DNA of 64,000 nt from an uncultured Pseudomonas sp. (GTDB taxonomy: Bacteria; Pseudomonadota; Gammaproteobacteria; Pseudomonadales; Pseudomonadaceae): positions 1-64,000 of the forward strand of contig CALTWF010000013.1 of the NCBI GenBank assembly GCA_943912755.1. Reading direction: 5' to 3'. The notes below the pieces were generated by a model. The model made no database searches. It was not told the origin of the DNA and was given only the letters and a program-made list of their open reading frames with translations. A program made the translations under genes and the position numbers. Shown here piece by piece: positions 16,784 through 24,840 of this stretch. Within the stretch, counting starts at the first letter, position 1. Each line of letters opens with the position of its first letter.

Positions 16784-17569
16784 TCAACAGCCCTCGAAGC
16801 GCGCCGGGCGTTTCTCGATGAACGCCTGCATGCCTTCCTTCTGGTCGCTGGAGGCAAACAGCAGTGCATTGGCCTTGCGCTCCAGGGCCAGTGCCGACTC
16901 CAGCGAGGCGTCCATCCCGGCCAGGATCACTTCCTTGATCTGTTCCGCCGCCAGGGCCGGCATGGCGGCGATCAGCCGCGCCAGCTCCAGGGCATGCGCC
17001 TGCACCTGGTCGTCGTCCACCAGGTCGCTGACCAGTCCCGCCACCCAGGCTTCTTCTGCGCTGATCGGCTGCCCGGTCAGGGCCATGCGCATGGCCTTGA
17101 CCTTGCCCACCGCCCGCAGCAAACGCTGGGTGCCGCCGATCCCGGGCATGATGCCGATGCGGATCTCCGGCTGGCAGAAGCGCGCCGAGCGCCCGGCGAC
17201 GACCAGGTCGGCATGCATCGCCAGCTCGCAACCGCCGCCGTAGGCATAGCCGCAGACCGCCGCGATCACCGGCTTCGGGCAGTGCTGGATCGGCGCCCAG
17301 ACCCGCTCGGTATGGCGTTGCACGATCTCGATCGGGCCGACCCCGGCCATGCTGGTGATATCGCCGCCGGCGGCGAATACCTTGTCGCCGCCGGTGAGCA
17401 CGATGCAGCGGACCTGCGGGTCGCTGCCCAGCTCGCTGAAGCGCTGCGACAGCAGCGCCTGCAACTCCAGGCTCAGGGCATTGCTCGCCTGCGGCCGATG
17501 GAGGCGCAGCAGGGCCACACCGGGTGCCGGGAACTCCTGCAGCAAAGGGGACATCTCGGTAGCGGACAT
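16784..17569 (-). CDS. Enoyl-CoA hydratase/isomerase (crotonase family)
   Basis: Cytoplasmic crotonase-fold protein of 261 residues. Both catalytic glutamates of true hydratases are present, in YGGGCELAMHADLV and CQPEIRIGIMPGIGGTQRL, and the oxyanion loop FAAGGDI is intact. It adds water to a 2-enoyl-CoA. It is divergent from the SDR-MaoC-dehydrogenase operon, and the 130-bp gap between them holds both promoters. It probably serves the same acyl-CoA pathway. The closest E. coli analogue in length is PaaF/FadB-N, but the substrate is not evident. Confidence 0.9.
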   Translation of the reverse strand: MSATEMSPLLQEFPAPGVALLRLHRPQASNALSLELQALLSQRFSELGSDPQVRCIVLTGGDKVFAAGGDITSMAGVGPIEIVQRHTERVWAPIQHCPKPVIAAVCGYAYGGGCELAMHADLVVAGRSARFCQPEIRIGIMPGIGGTQRLLRAVGKVKAMRMALTGQPISAEEAWVAGLVSDLVDDDQVQAHALELARLIAAMPALAAEQIKEVILAGMDASLESALALERKANALLFASSDQKEGMQAFIEKRPARFEGC

Positions 17570-17701
17570 AAGCCTTCTCGCGCGTGAAAGTGCTGCGCAG
17601 TGTCGATCTGCCGGGGCGTCGATTCATCGTCCGTTCAGACGAAGTTTGCGAGCCACCCAGCCCCTAGAGTGACCCGGGTCAGCCAGCCAAAGGAGCACGA
17701 C

Positions 17702-18466
17702 ATGGGTCTTGATTACACGGGCAAGGTGGTCCTGGTCACCGGCGGTACCAAGGGTATCGGTGCCGGGATTGCCCAGGCTTTCCTGGAGGCCGGCGCCGAG
17801 GTGATCGTCTGTGCCCGCAACGCGCCGCAACGGCTGCCTGTCAGCGGCCAGCGGCAGGCGGCGTTCCTTGCCGCCGACGTGCGTGACGGCGAGTCGCTGC
17901 ACGCCCTGTTCGACAGCATCCAGCGCGATTTCGGCCGCCTCGACGTGCTGGTCAACAACGCCGGCGGTGCGCCGGCCGCAGATGCCGCCACGGCGTCGCC
18001 ACGTTTTCACGAAAGCATCATCCGCCTCAACCTGATCGCGCCGCTCAACGTCGCCCAGCACGCCAACCGCCTGATGCAGGCCCAGGCCGGTGGCGGCTGC
18101 ATCCTGTTCATCGGCAGCGTCGCCGCCCAGCGTCCGTCGCCGGGCACCGCCGCCTATGGCGCGGCCAAGGCCGGGGTGGTGGCGCTGGCCACTTCGCTGG
18201 CGGTGGAGTGGGCGCCGAAGGTGCGCGTGGTCACGGTCAGCCCCGGCCTGGTGCTGACCGACCAGGCCCACCTGCACTACGGCAGCGAGGCCGGTATCGC
18301 CGCGGTCGCCGCCGGGATTCCCGCCGGGCGCATGGCCGAGGCCGCGGATATCGCCAATGCCTGCCTGTTTATCGCCTCGCCGCTGGCCAGCTATGCCAGC
18401 GGCTGCAACCTGCTGCTGCACGGCGGCGGCGAACGTCCGGGCTTCCTCGCTGCGGCGCAGGCCTGA
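17702..18466 (+). CDS. SDR-family oxidoreductase
   Basis: Classical short-chain dehydrogenase of 254 residues. The cofactor loop is TGGTKGIGAG (residues 14-23), followed by NNAGGAP, the catalytic Ser in GSVAA and the YGAAK dyad. The start at 17702 follows AAAGGAGCACGAC, an ideal ribosome-binding site. It probably oxidises or reduces a hydroxyl/keto group of a CoA ester. It is the first gene of a plus-strand run to 21020 (gaps of 54 and 6 bp, then an overlap). Confidence 0.9.
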   Translation: MGLDYTGKVVLVTGGTKGIGAGIAQAFLEAGAEVIVCARNAPQRLPVSGQRQAAFLAADVRDGESLHALFDSIQRDFGRLDVLVNNAGGAPAADAATASPRFHESIIRLNLIAPLNVAQHANRLMQAQAGGGCILFIGSVAAQRPSPGTAAYGAAKAGVVALATSLAVEWAPKVRVVTVSPGLVLTDQAHLHYGSEAGIAAVAAGIPAGRMAEAADIANACLFIASPLASYASGCNLLLHGGGERPGFLAAAQA

Positions 18467-18520
18467 TCGATCCCATGGCGGCGCCCCCGGGGAGCCGCCC
18501 TCACTTAGCAGGAGACGACT

Positions 18521-19495
18521 GTGGCTGATCCACAACTGCTGTCCAACGTGCGTGCCCTGGTCGGGCGCGAATATGGCCGGGTCCAGGCCTGGGACGAAGT
18601 CAACGCGCCGATGATCCGCCAGTGGTGCGAGATCATGGGCCTGGAAAACCCGCTCTACACCGATTCTGCCGCGGCCCTGCAAGGGCCCCACGACGGCATC
18701 GTCGCGCCGCCGGCGATGCTCCAGGTGTGGACCATGGAGGGCCTGCACGCCAACAACTATCCGCCGGGCTCTACCGACGAGAACCCCTATGAAGTGCTCA
18801 AGCTGCTCGAAGGGTACGGCTATGCCTCGGTCGTGGCGGTCAACTCGGAACTGACCTTCAAACGCCCGGTGCATCTCGGCGAGCGCCTGTACTACACCAC
18901 CCGCCTGGACGCGGTGGGCGAGGAGAAGACCACCGCCCTGGGCAGCGGTTTCTTCGTCACCCTGGTGATGAGCCACTTCGTCGAGAAGCCCGACGGCGAC
19001 GAGCCGGTCGGCGAGCTGCTGTTCCGCGTGTTCAAGTTCCGCCCGGCCAATCCGCAGCCGGCCGCCGCCCCGGCGTCGGCGCAGGACAAGCCCAAACGCC
19101 CGTTGCCGGGGATCAGCGACGACACCCGGTTCTTCTGGGACGGCTGCGCCGAACACAAGCTGCTGATCCAGCGTTGCAGCCACTGCTCGACCCTGCGCCA
19201 CCCGCCGGCGCCGGTGTGCATGCAGTGCCACTCCTTCGACTGGGACACCGTGCAGGCCAGCGGCCGTGCCAGCCTGTATTCCTTCGTGGTCATGCACTAC
19301 CCGCAGGTGCCGCCGTTCGATCACCCCAACCCCATCGGCCTGGTCGAGCTGGAGGAGGGCGTGCGCCTGGTCGCCGGGCTGGTCGGAGTCGAGCGCGAGG
19401 CATTGCGCATCGGCCAGCGCCTGCAGGTGGAGTTCCAGGTCTTCGACGAGCAGCAGACCCTGCCGCTGTTCCGTCCCGTCGCCGAAACGGAGTAG
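18521..19495 (+). CDS. MaoC-like dehydratase fused to a DUF35 zinc-ribbon/OB domain (ChsH2-like)
   Basis: A 324-residue fusion starting with GTG (18521, RBS GCAGGAGACGA). Residues 1 to about 175 are an N-terminal MaoC hot-dog domain (LVGREYGRVQAWDEV, FKRPVHLGERLYY). After a Pro/Ala-rich linker comes a DUF35 domain with the zinc ribbon CSHCSTLRHPPAPVCMQC and an OB fold (ASLYSFVVMHYPQV, PIGLVELEEG). In steroid degraders the ChsH2 subunit has this layout: its MaoC half pairs with ChsH1 to hydrate an enoyl-CoA and its DUF35 half binds the aldolase Ltp2. Here a small MaoC gene and an Ltp2-like gene follow at once, so the same three-protein complex is likely. Confidence 0.85.
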   Translation: MADPQLLSNVRALVGREYGRVQAWDEVNAPMIRQWCEIMGLENPLYTDSAAALQGPHDGIVAPPAMLQVWTMEGLHANNYPPGSTDENPYEVLKLLEGYGYASVVAVNSELTFKRPVHLGERLYYTTRLDAVGEEKTTALGSGFFVTLVMSHFVEKPDGDEPVGELLFRVFKFRPANPQPAAAPASAQDKPKRPLPGISDDTRFFWDGCAEHKLLIQRCSHCSTLRHPPAPVCMQCHSFDWDTVQASGRASLYSFVVMHYPQVPPFDHPNPIGLVELEEGVRLVAGLVGVEREALRIGQRLQVEFQVFDEQQTLPLFRPVAETE

Positions 19496-19501
19496 CCGCC
19501 C

Positions 19502-20629
19502 ATGGATTTCCAATTGAGCGAAGACCAGCGCGCCATCGAGCAGATGGCCGACAGCCTGTTCGTCGACCAGTGTGACGACGATGCCCTGCGTCACTGGGAC
19601 CTGAGCGGCGAGCCACTGATGGGCGGGCTGTGGCAGCTGTGCCGGGAAACCGGCCTGCACGCCCTGGCGATTCCCGAGGCCAGCGGCGGCAGCGGCCTGG
19701 GCATGACCGAGCTGATGCTGGTATTGCAGGCCCAGGGCCGCAGCCTTGGCCAGGTGCCGCTGTGGCGGCATCAACTGGTGGCGGCGACCCTGGCGCGCTT
19801 TGCCGCCGCTGAATACGCCGGCTGGATCGAGCAGGCGGCCACTGGCGAGGTGCTGCTCAGCCTGTCCCTGGAAGGGCTGCATGCCGCCCGGGGAGTCGAG
19901 CTGGAAGCCACGCCCAATGGCGCCGACTGGCTGCTCAACGGCCGTATCGCCGCCTTGCCCCTGGGCGCACAGGCCGGCGCCGCACTGGTGCCGGTGCTGC
20001 TGCATGGCCAGCCGCGCCTGTGCCTGCTGGAGCTGGACAACCCCGCGCTGCGCCTGACCCCGGCGCAGATGACCCACGGCGAAGCCGTCGCCGATGTGCA
20101 GGTCGAGGGCCTGCGCCTGGATCACCTGTTGCCGGTCACCGCCCTCGACTGGCTGGAGCCCCGCGCCATCTGCGCCCTGGCCGCACTGCAACTGGGTGTC
20201 AGCCAGGAGCAGATCCGCCGCACCGTGGCCTATGTCAGCGAGCGCGAGCAGTTCCAGCGGCGTATCGGCAGCTTCCAGGCGGTGCAGATGAGCATGGCCG
20301 ATGCGCATATCGCCCTTGAGGCCTTGCGCAGCACCCTGTGGCAACTGTGCTACCGCCTCGACGCCGGCCTGCCGGCACCGTCCGAAGCCCGGGCCACGGC
20401 CTGGCTGGCCTGCGAAGCCGGGCACCGCATCGGCCATATCGCCCAGCACGTGCATGGCGGCATCGGCGTCGACCTGAGCTATCCGATCCACCGTTTTCTC
20501 TACTGGAGCCGCGCCCTCGGCCTTGCCCTCGGCGGCTCGGCGGCGTGCCTGGAACGTCTCGGCGACTGGCTGAGCGATAACGACAAGCTGGGATGGAAAT
20601 ATGACCTTGAAGAACACCAAGCGCTTTGA
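19502..20629 (+). CDS. Acyl-CoA dehydrogenase-family subunit (short form)
   Basis: FAD-type acyl-CoA dehydrogenase fold, 375 residues (MDFQLSEDQRAIEQMADSLF; C-terminal helices VSEREQFQRRIGSFQAVQ and AQHVHGGIGVD). It lacks the GGTxEIQ-type C-terminal motif near the FAD and substrate site. That suggests a structural or half-site subunit that works with another dehydrogenase, most simply the one at 22344. Steroid-degrading bacteria use such two-gene alpha2beta2 dehydrogenases. It follows the DUF35 fusion by 6 bp and overlaps the next gene by 29 bp. Confidence 0.82.
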   Translation: MDFQLSEDQRAIEQMADSLFVDQCDDDALRHWDLSGEPLMGGLWQLCRETGLHALAIPEASGGSGLGMTELMLVLQAQGRSLGQVPLWRHQLVAATLARFAAAEYAGWIEQAATGEVLLSLSLEGLHAARGVELEATPNGADWLLNGRIAALPLGAQAGAALVPVLLHGQPRLCLLELDNPALRLTPAQMTHGEAVADVQVEGLRLDHLLPVTALDWLEPRAICALAALQLGVSQEQIRRTVAYVSEREQFQRRIGSFQAVQMSMADAHIALEALRSTLWQLCYRLDAGLPAPSEARATAWLACEAGHRIGHIAQHVHGGIGVDLSYPIHRFLYWSRALGLALGGSAACLERLGDWLSDNDKLGWKYDLEEHQAL

Positions 20630-21020
20630 CCACGTGCGCCAAGGCGAAGCCCTGCCGGAACTGGCGGTGCCGATCACGGTGGCGCTGATCGCCGGCGGCG
20701 CCATCGCCACCCGTGACTACTTCCCCGGCCACCACGACCTGGACGCCGCCCGTGAACTGGGCTCGCCCCACGTGTTCATGAACATCCTCACCACCAATGG
20801 CCTGGTCCAGCGTTTCGTCGAGGACTGGGCGGGGCCGGCGGCGCACTTCGAGTCGCTGAAGATCAAGCTCGGCGCGCCCAATTACCCGGGCGACTGCATG
20901 ACCTTCAGCGGCAGCGTCAGCGCGCTCGACCCCGCGACCCGGCGGGTGGAAGTGACCCTCGCCGGGAAGAACGCCATGGGCAACCACGTGACCGGCACGG
21001 TTGCCCTGATCCTTCCCTGA
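20601..21020 (+). CDS. Small MaoC-like hydratase subunit (ChsH1-like)
   Basis: Single hot-dog domain of 139 residues with DYFPGHHDLDAARELG, where the Asp/His pair sits as in R-specific hydratases, then VFMNILTTNGLVQRFVEDW. The start overlaps the preceding dehydrogenase, so translation is coupled. By analogy with ChsH1-ChsH2 it should carry the catalytic residues of a heteromeric enoyl-CoA hydratase with the fusion at 18521. Confidence 0.82.
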   Translation: MTLKNTKRFDHVRQGEALPELAVPITVALIAGGAIATRDYFPGHHDLDAARELGSPHVFMNILTTNGLVQRFVEDWAGPAAHFESLKIKLGAPNYPGDCMTFSGSVSALDPATRRVEVTLAGKNAMGNHVTGTVALILP

Positions 21021-21030
21021 ACGCCGCGGA

Positions 21031-21105
21031 CCCTGTGGGAGCTGGCTTGCCAGCGATGCGATGGTGAATTCACTGCTGCAATCGCTGGCAAGCCAGCTCC
21101 CACAG
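21031..21105. repeat. REP inverted pair
   Basis: TGTGGGAGCTGGCTTGCC from 21034 and its inverse GGCAAGCCAGCTCCCACA ending at 21104 flank about 25 bp inside the catabolic cluster, between the MaoC and thiolase-like genes. The pair may adjust relative expression by stabilising upstream mRNA. Confidence 0.83.
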
Positions 21106-21154
21106 TAGGCCGCGTTGCTTCAGTCAGCCATGTTTTGATCAGAGGAAAGACCTG

Positions 21155-22333
21155 ATGAGTCAATCGTCGATTTCCGGGCGCGCCGCCATCGTCGGCCTGG
21201 GCGCCACCGAGTTTTCCAAGAACTCCGGGCGCAGCGAACTGCGCCTGGCCATGGAAGCCACCCTTGAAGCCCTGCGTGATGCCGGCATCGACCCGGCCGA
21301 GGTGGAGGGCTTCAGCTCGTACTCGGTGGACAAGGTCCCGGAGTACGAGATCGCCCGCCTGTTGGGCTGCAAGGAGGTCAAGTTCTTCTCCCAGGTGCCC
21401 CACGGCGGCGGCGCCGCCTGTGCGCCGGTGATGCACGCGGCCATGGCCGTGGCGACCGGGGTGGCCAAGGTGGTGGTGGTCTACCGGGCCATGAACGAGC
21501 GCTCCTGGTACCGCTTCGGCACCGGCAGCTACGGCTTCGCCTCGACGCCGATCTTCGAGAACGTCAACTACGGCTGGTACATGCCCCACGGCTTGCACAC
21601 CCCGGCGGCCTGGGTCGGCATGTTCGCCCAGCGCTACATGCACGCCTATGGCGCCACCTCCGAGGATTTCGGCCGGGTCGCCGTGGCGGTGCGTGATTTC
21701 GCCGCGAGCAATCCCAAGGCGTTCTTCCATGGCAAGCCGATCACCCTGGAAGAACACCAGGCCTCGCGCTGGATCTGCGAACCGCTGCACCTGCTGGATT
21801 GCTGCCAGGAGTCCGATGGCGCGGTGGCGATGGTCATCACCTCGGCCGAACGCGCCCGCGACCTCAAGCACAAGCCGGTAACCATCAAGGCCGGCGCCCA
21901 GGGCATCAGCCCGGGCCAGCAGGTGATGACCTCGTTCTATCGCGACGACATCACCGGCCTGCCGGAGATGGGCGTGGTCGCCAGGGAGCTGTATCGCCAG
22001 TCGGGCCTGGGCCCGGACGCCCTGCAGACGGCAGTGATCTACGACCACTTCACCCCGTTCGTGCTGCCGCAGCTGGAGGAGTTCGGCCTGGCCCCGCGCG
22101 GCGAAGCCAAGGAGTTCATCCGTGCCGGCCACCATGCCCGGGGCGGCAAGCTGCCGATCAACACCCACGGCGGGCAGCTGGGCGAAGCCTATATCCATGG
22201 CATGAACGGCATCGCCGAAGCGGTGCGCCAGGTACGCGGCACGGCGGTGAACCAGGTGGCCGGGGTGGAAAACGTGCTGGTCACCGCCGGTACCGGCGTA
22301 CCCACCAGCGGCCTGATTCTCGGTGCAGCCTGA
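21155..22333 (+). CDS. SCP2-thiolase/lipid-transfer-like protein, probable retro-aldolase (Ltp2-like)
   Basis: Thiolase-fold protein of 392 residues (GRAAIVGLGATEFSKNSGRS; VPHGGGAACAPVMHAA; PINTHGGQLGEAYIHGMNG; C-terminal VTAGTGVPTSGLIL). The standard thiolase nucleophile and C-terminal Cys motifs are not clear, which is typical of the lipid-transfer/Ltp2 group. A Tyr in IYDHFTPFVLPQLEE is of the type that serves as the retro-aldolase residue. Adjacent ChsH1/ChsH2-like genes support a role splitting a 3-hydroxyacyl-CoA into a ketone or aldehyde and propionyl- or acetyl-CoA. RBS AGAGGAAAG lies upstream of 21155. A conventional thiolase activity cannot be excluded. Confidence 0.82.
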   Translation: MSQSSISGRAAIVGLGATEFSKNSGRSELRLAMEATLEALRDAGIDPAEVEGFSSYSVDKVPEYEIARLLGCKEVKFFSQVPHGGGAACAPVMHAAMAVATGVAKVVVVYRAMNERSWYRFGTGSYGFASTPIFENVNYGWYMPHGLHTPAAWVGMFAQRYMHAYGATSEDFGRVAVAVRDFAASNPKAFFHGKPITLEEHQASRWICEPLHLLDCCQESDGAVAMVITSAERARDLKHKPVTIKAGAQGISPGQQVMTSFYRDDITGLPEMGVVARELYRQSGLGPDALQTAVIYDHFTPFVLPQLEEFGLAPRGEAKEFIRAGHHARGGKLPINTHGGQLGEAYIHGMNGIAEAVRQVRGTAVNQVAGVENVLVTAGTGVPTSGLILGAA

Positions 22334-22343
22334 GGAGCGCAGC

Positions 22344-23513
22344 ATGTTCGTCGACCTTACCCCCGAGCAACACGCCCTGCGCCGCCAGGTGCGCGACTAC
22401 TTCCAGGCCCTGATGACCGCCGAGCTGCGCGAGCAGTTGCGCGGCAAGGAGGGCGGCGAGCTGTACCGCGACACCATCCGCCAGATGGGCCGCGACGGCT
22501 GGCTGGCGGTGGGCTGGCCCAAGGCCCATGGCGGCCAGGGTTATGCCGCCACCGAGCAACTGATCTTCTTCGAGGAGGCCAATATCGCCGGCGCGCCGTT
22601 GCCCTTCGTCACCATCAGCACCGTCGGCCCGGCGCTGATGGAGCATGGCAGCGCGGCGCAGAAAGAGCGTTTCCTGCCAGGCATCGCCGCCGGCGAAATC
22701 ATGTTCGCCATCGGCTATTCCGAACCGGACGCCGGCAGCGACCTCGCGGTACTCAAGACCAGCGCCCGGCTGGACGGCGAATACTTCGTGGTCAATGGCA
22801 ACAAGCTGTGGACCTCCGGCGCCGAGTCCGCCGACTTCATCTGGCTGGCGGCGCGCAGCGACCCGCAGCTGGCGCGGCACAAGGGCATCTCGATCCTGAT
22901 CCTGGACACCGCGCTGCCGGGCTTCTCCAGCACGCTGATCCCTACCACCAGCAACCCGACCGCGGCCACCTACTACGACAACGTGCGGGTGCCCCGGGAC
23001 ATGCTGGTGGGCGAACTGCACGGTGGCTGGAAGCTGATCACCGCGCAGCTCAACCACGAGCGCCTGGGCCTGGGCTCCTGGTCGGACAAGGTCGCGGGCC
23101 TGTTCCGCCGCGTCTACCTGTGGGCCAAAAGCCGTGACGAACAGGGCCGCCGGGCCATGGACAAGGCCTGGGTGCGCAGCTCCCTGGCCGAGTGCTATGC
23201 ACGCCTGGAGGCCATGCGCCTGATCAACCTGCGTATCGCCGCCAACCTGGAGCAGGAGCAGATGGACGTGGCCCTCAGCTCGACGACCAAGGTCTACGGC
23301 TCGGAATCGGCCATCGAGATCCTCCGCCGCCTGGCCGCGGTAATCGGCGCCAATGGTTCGCTGCGCGCCGGCTCGGCGGCCACGGCGCTGCACGGCGAAC
23401 TGGAATACGAACTGCGCGCCTCGGTCACCCTGACCTTCGGTGGCGGCACCAATGAGATCCAGCGTGAGCTGATCGCCCAGTTCGGCCTGGGGCTGCCGCG
23501 TACCCAGCGCTGA
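22344..23513 (+). CDS. Acyl-CoA dehydrogenase, FAD-binding subunit
   Basis: 389-residue acyl-CoA dehydrogenase. The start MFVDLTPEQHALRRQVRDYF at 22344 is preceded by TGAGGAGCG. Seen motifs: IGYSEPDAGSDLAVLKTSA (flavin/substrate loop), VVNGNKLWTSGAESADF, and the C-terminal FGGGTNEIQRELIAQFGL that contacts FAD. It has the motif missing from the subunit at 19502, so the two are the best candidates for one heteromeric enzyme. It is 10 bp after the Ltp2-like gene. Confidence 0.88.
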   Translation: MFVDLTPEQHALRRQVRDYFQALMTAELREQLRGKEGGELYRDTIRQMGRDGWLAVGWPKAHGGQGYAATEQLIFFEEANIAGAPLPFVTISTVGPALMEHGSAAQKERFLPGIAAGEIMFAIGYSEPDAGSDLAVLKTSARLDGEYFVVNGNKLWTSGAESADFIWLAARSDPQLARHKGISILILDTALPGFSSTLIPTTSNPTAATYYDNVRVPRDMLVGELHGGWKLITAQLNHERLGLGSWSDKVAGLFRRVYLWAKSRDEQGRRAMDKAWVRSSLAECYARLEAMRLINLRIAANLEQEQMDVALSSTTKVYGSESAIEILRRLAAVIGANGSLRAGSAATALHGELEYELRASVTLTFGGGTNEIQRELIAQFGLGLPRTQR

Positions 23514-23525
23514 AGAACCGCGGAC

Positions 23526-23600
23526 TCTGTGGGAGCGGCTTTAGCCGCGATTACGGTAGTGGCTTCACCGACGCAATCGCGGGTGAACCCGCTCCCACAA
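23526..23600. repeat. REP inverted pair, second flavour
   Basis: CTGTGGGAGCGGCTTTAGCCGCGATTA from 23526 (core GCGGCTTTAGCCGC) faces AATCGCGGGTGAACCCGCTC ending near 23600. The stem sequence differs from the GCTGGCTTGCCAGC family nearby while the GTGGGAGC head is shared. Confidence 0.8.
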
Positions 23601-23634
23601 GATCCGCGTCGAACAATAAAAAAGGGGACAAGTC

Positions 23635-24840
23635 ATGAGCAGCATTGAGCAATTCAGGCACGACACCCGGGCCTGGCTGGAGGCCAACTGTCCGCCGTCG
23701 ATGCGCACGGTGATGGGCGAGGGCGATGTGGTCTGGGGCGCCAGCCGGCCGGAGTTTCCCAGCGAAGACGCGCGGCTATGGTTCGAGCGCATGCGCGACC
23801 GGCGCTGGTTCTGCCCGGAATGGCCAGTGGAGTACGGCGGTGCCGGGCTGGAGCCGGAGCAGCTGGCGGTGCTGGAAAGCGAGCTGCGCCGCCTTGGCTG
23901 CCGGCCGCCGCAGATCAACCTGGGTATCTGGATGCTCGGGCCGGTGCTGCTGGCCTACGGCAGCGAAGAACAGAAGCGCGCGCTGTTGCCGCCCATGGCC
24001 CGTGGCGAAGTGCGCTGGTGCCAGGGCTTTTCCGAACCGAATGCCGGCTCCGACCTGGCCAGCCTGAAGATGGCGGCGCGCGATGGCGGTGATCACTTCA
24101 TCGTCGATGGCAGCAAGATCTGGACCTCCTACGGCGACAAGTCCGACTGGATGTACGCCCTGGTCCGCACCGACAGCAGCAAGCCCCGGCACGACGGCAT
24201 CAGCCTGATCGTGCTGGACATGCGCAGTCCCGGGGTCAAGGCGCAGCCCATCGACCTGATCAGCGGCAAGTCGGCGTTCTGCCAGGTGTTCTTCGACGCC
24301 GTGAAGGTGCCGAAAAGCCAGTTGATCGGCGAACTGAACGGCGGCTGGGCGCTGGGCAAGTACCTGCTGCAGCACGAGCGCAAGGCCATGTCACGGTTTG
24401 GCGAAATCAGCCTGCCGTCCCATGTCGACCTGGCGGCGCTGGTCCGCGAGTACCTGCCAGATCCCCGGGGCCAGGGCGAACTGGCCCTCAAGGCACGGGC
24501 CAGTGCGGTGGCCATGAACGAGCACGCCTACGAGCTCACGGTGCGGCGCATGGGCGAGGAAGCCCGCCACGGCGACGATATCGGCGGGCTGATGGCGATC
24601 ATGAAACTGGTGCACACCGAGCAGGAGCGGGACAAGTTCGAGGTACTCCTCGACCTGCTCGGCGGCCATGGCTTCGGCTGGCACAGCGATGAATTCAGCG
24701 AGCGGCAATTGGCGGTGACCCGTGGCTGGCTCAACAGCTACGCCCTGACCATTTCCGGCGGGGCCTCGGAAATCCAGCTCAACGTGATCGCCAAGCGCGT
24801 GCTTGGCCTGCCCGATGGCAAGAAAGGAGCGACAGCATGA
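23635..24840 (+). CDS. Acyl-CoA dehydrogenase, FAD-binding subunit
   Basis: 401-residue acyl-CoA dehydrogenase (RBS AGGGGAC). Motifs: WCQGFSEPNAGSDLASLKMAA, IVDGSKIWTSYGDKSDWMYAL and the terminal ISGGASEIQLNVIAKRVLGLP. It overlaps the next dehydrogenase by ATGA, strong evidence that the two products assemble together. It resembles the larger subunits of steroid and branched acyl-CoA dehydrogenases. The substrate is unknown. Confidence 0.9.
   Translation: MSSIEQFRHDTRAWLEANCPPSMRTVMGEGDVVWGASRPEFPSEDARLWFERMRDRRWFCPEWPVEYGGAGLEPEQLAVLESELRRLGCRPPQINLGIWMLGPVLLAYGSEEQKRALLPPMARGEVRWCQGFSEPNAGSDLASLKMAARDGGDHFIVDGSKIWTSYGDKSDWMYALVRTDSSKPRHDGISLIVLDMRSPGVKAQPIDLISGKSAFCQVFFDAVKVPKSQLIGELNGGWALGKYLLQHERKAMSRFGEISLPSHVDLAALVREYLPDPRGQGELALKARASAVAMNEHAYELTVRRMGEEARHGDDIGGLMAIMKLVHTEQERDKFEVLLDLLGGHGFGWHSDEFSERQLAVTRGWLNSYALTISGGASEIQLNVIAKRVLGLPDGKKGATA

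Noticed and set aside
17624..20710. Minus-strand 1028-codon frame
   Set aside because: It runs antisense to the SDR, MaoC-DUF35 and dehydrogenase genes, all with intact motifs. Long antisense frames are expected in GC-rich DNA.
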